From Nostoc sp. CCCryo 231-06 (lineage in GTDB: Bacteria > Cyanobacteriota > Cyanobacteriia > Cyanobacteriales > Nostocaceae): a stretch of 64,000 bases of DNA. Below are positions 62,768 to 64,000 of this stretch, piece by piece. Both the position numbers and the translations under genes were made by a program. Below the pieces are notes generated by a model. That model saw only the letters and a program-made list of their open reading frames with translations. It was not told the DNA's origin and made no database searches. The stretch covers positions 37,017 through 101,016 of the forward strand of contig JAHCSU010000233.1 of the NCBI GenBank assembly GCA_023522315.1, written 5' to 3'. Every line of letters starts with the position of its first letter. The first letter of the stretch is position 1.

Positions 62768-63946
62768 TTGAGTCACAATCCAGATGCCATAGCCCCGCAC
62801 GGTGGACAGTTGGTTAACCGTATCGCCACACCAGAACAAAGAGCAGAGTTTCTCTCAAAAGCTGACTTTTTGCCGCGAGTGCAACTAGACGATCGCGCCG
62901 TTTCTGATGTAGAAATGATTGCGATCGGTGCTTTTAGTCCACTCACGGGTTTTATGAACCAGGAAGACTACGATCGCACTGTTACAGAAATGCGATTAGC
63001 TAATGGTCTTGTGTGGTCAATCCCGATTACACTATCAGTCAGCGAAGAAGTAGCTTCCCCGTTGCAAGAAGGCGGCTTAATCCGTCTGGATAACTCCAGA
63101 GGTGAATTTATTGGAGTTTTACAACTTACGCAAAAATATCACTACGACAAAACCCGCGAAGCAATAAAAGTCTACCGCACTGATGATGCTAAACATCCAG
63201 GCGTGCAGGTACTCTATAACCAAGGTACTGTACATCTGGCGGGTGATATTTGGCTGTTGCAACGCGAACCTCATCCCCAGTTTCCCACTTACCAAATCGA
63301 TCCAACTGCCTCACGGCAACTATTTAAAGACAAGGGTTGGAAAACCATCGTTGGCTTTCAAACTCGCAACCCCATCCACCGCGCCCATGAATATATTCAA
63401 AAGTGCGCTTTAGAAATCGTTGATGGTCTATTTTTGCACCCATTAGTCGGGGCGACAAAAGAAGATGATATCGCTGCTGATGTGCGGATGCGTTGCTATG
63501 AAATTTTGCTGGAACATTACTACCCCTTAGACCGGGTAAGTTTAGCAATTAATCCAGCCGCAATGCGTTATGCTGGCCCTCGTGAAGCCATATTCCATGC
63601 TTTAGTCCGCAAAAACTACGGCTGTACTCACTTTATCGTCGGCCGAGATCATGCCGGCGTTGGTGACTATTATGGCACTTACGATGCTCAATACATCTTT
63701 GATGAATTTGCGCCAAGTGAATTAGGCATTGTGCCGATGAAATTTGAACACGCTTTCTACTGTACGCGCACTAAGCAGATGGCAACATCTAAAACCAGTC
63801 CCAGCAAGCCAGAAGAACGTATTCATTTATCGGGGACAAAAGTTCGAGAAATGCTGCGGCGCGGTGAATTACCTCCTCCAGAATTTTCCCGTCCCGAAGT
63901 GGCGGCAGAGTTAGCGCGGGCAATGCAGATAGAAGTACCTGTTTAG
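62768..63946 (+). CDS. sat: sulfate adenylyltransferase (ATP sulfurylase)
   Basis: 392 residues from a TTG start at 62768 ([20 protein letters not shown]); the N-terminus matches the family's usual start and no ATG lies upstream in frame. GAGGGG lies before it as ribosome site. Key motifs are [19 protein letters not shown] for ATP/sulfate binding, the HxxH-like loop in NPIHRAH, and [20 protein letters not shown]. It activates sulfate to APS at the start of assimilation, in the cytoplasm. It ends 4 bp before the heptamer repeat at the window edge. Confidence 0.95.
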   Translation: MSHNPDAIAPHGGQLVNRIATPEQRAEFLSKADFLPRVQLDDRAVSDVEMIAIGAFSPLTGFMNQEDYDRTVTEMRLANGLVWSIPITLSVSEEVASPLQEGGLIRLDNSRGEFIGVLQLTQKYHYDKTREAIKVYRTDDAKHPGVQVLYNQGTVHLAGDIWLLQREPHPQFPTYQIDPTASRQLFKDKGWKTIVGFQTRNPIHRAHEYIQKCALEIVDGLFLHPLVGATKEDDIAADVRMRCYEILLEHYYPLDRVSLAINPAAMRYAGPREAIFHALVRKNYGCTHFIVGRDHAGVGDYYGTYDAQYIFDEFAPSELGIVPMKFEHAFYCTRTKQMATSKTSPSKPEERIHLSGTKVREMLRRGELPPPEFSRPEVAAELARAMQIEVPV

Positions 63947-63949
63947 GGC

Positions 63950-64000
63950 ATTGGGCATTGGGCATTGGGCATTGGGCATTGGGCATTGGGCATTGGGCAT
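63950..64000. repeat. heptamer tandem repeat GGGCATT at window end
   Basis: The unit GGGCATT (or TTGGGCA) is repeated at least seven times right after the ATP sulfurylase stop codon and runs off the window. Confidence 0.9.

Noticed and set aside
62516-62839. 107-codon reverse frame overlapping the start of ATP sulfurylase
   Set aside because: It overlaps a strong known gene on the other strand and is made of repeat DNA in its other half.

Overview
The window looks like a piece of the chromosome of a filamentous, heterocyst-type cyanobacterium (Nostocales, Nostoc-like). The octamer GCGATCGC (HIP1) is scattered through genes on both strands. The gene set is cyanobacterial: a high-light-inducible protein, sucrose synthase, DUF1823 and DUF4359 proteins, AvaK-type PRC-barrel/DUF2382 paralogues and an orthocaspase-like protein. 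Intergenic DNA is full of heptamer tandem repeats, palindromic interspersed repeats and small MITE-like elements. The species assignment is inference; there is no rRNA in the window.

Layout. 1-4.3 kb: a GDSL esterase, a TPR remnant with 42-bp tandem repeats, and a MocR-type regulator/aminotransferase broken by a 21-bp in-frame insertion carrying a stop. 4.3-8.5 kb: the two halves of a 5-oxoprolinase/hydantoinase (HyuB, HyuA) separated by an antisense acetyltransferase. 9-14.6 kb: a MazF-like toxin with an unusual antitoxin, an amino-acid permease fused to a PAS histidine kinase, and a GMC oxidoreductase. 15-26.7 kb: housekeeping and carbon metabolism (tmk, acylphosphatase, a GH13 enzyme, DAHP synthase, polyphosphate glucokinase-like ROK protein, sucrose synthase). 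27-33.7 kb: tRNA-His, PhoD, Hli, an orphan CRISPR array and an unrecognised membrane protein. 34-39.8 kb: an RluA-type pseudouridine synthase, a multicopper oxidase, a broken partial copy of the synthase gene and an intact IS630-type element. 40-44.4 kb: a thiol-dioxygenase-like cupin overlapping a class II aldolase gene, a GH57 protein and an SDR. 46-52.6 kb: a double-glycine peptide (bacteriocin-like) locus with a C39-peptidase ABC exporter, HlyD partner and precursor. 53-64 kb: a DUF1400 hydrolase, an inward-rectifier K+ channel, three AvaK-like proteins, a pseudo-orthocaspase and ATP sulfurylase.

How the parts fit. The clearest functional unit is the secreted-peptide locus: a precursor with a GG leader, an exporter with a leader-cleaving domain, a membrane-fusion protein, and a small hydrophobic reading frame and a terminator between precursor and exporter. 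The Kir channel and AvaK paralogues could form a stress or dormancy neighbourhood (inference). Sucrose synthase, glucokinase, GH13 and GH57 point to sugar and glycogen handling.

The most striking genome-scale feature is the mobility of very short repeats. They lie in frame inside at least five genes (GDSL esterase, MocR, histidine kinase, pseudouridine synthase, orthocaspase-like protein). Two MITE-like elements are nested inside other repeats with visible 9-bp and 8-bp target duplications.
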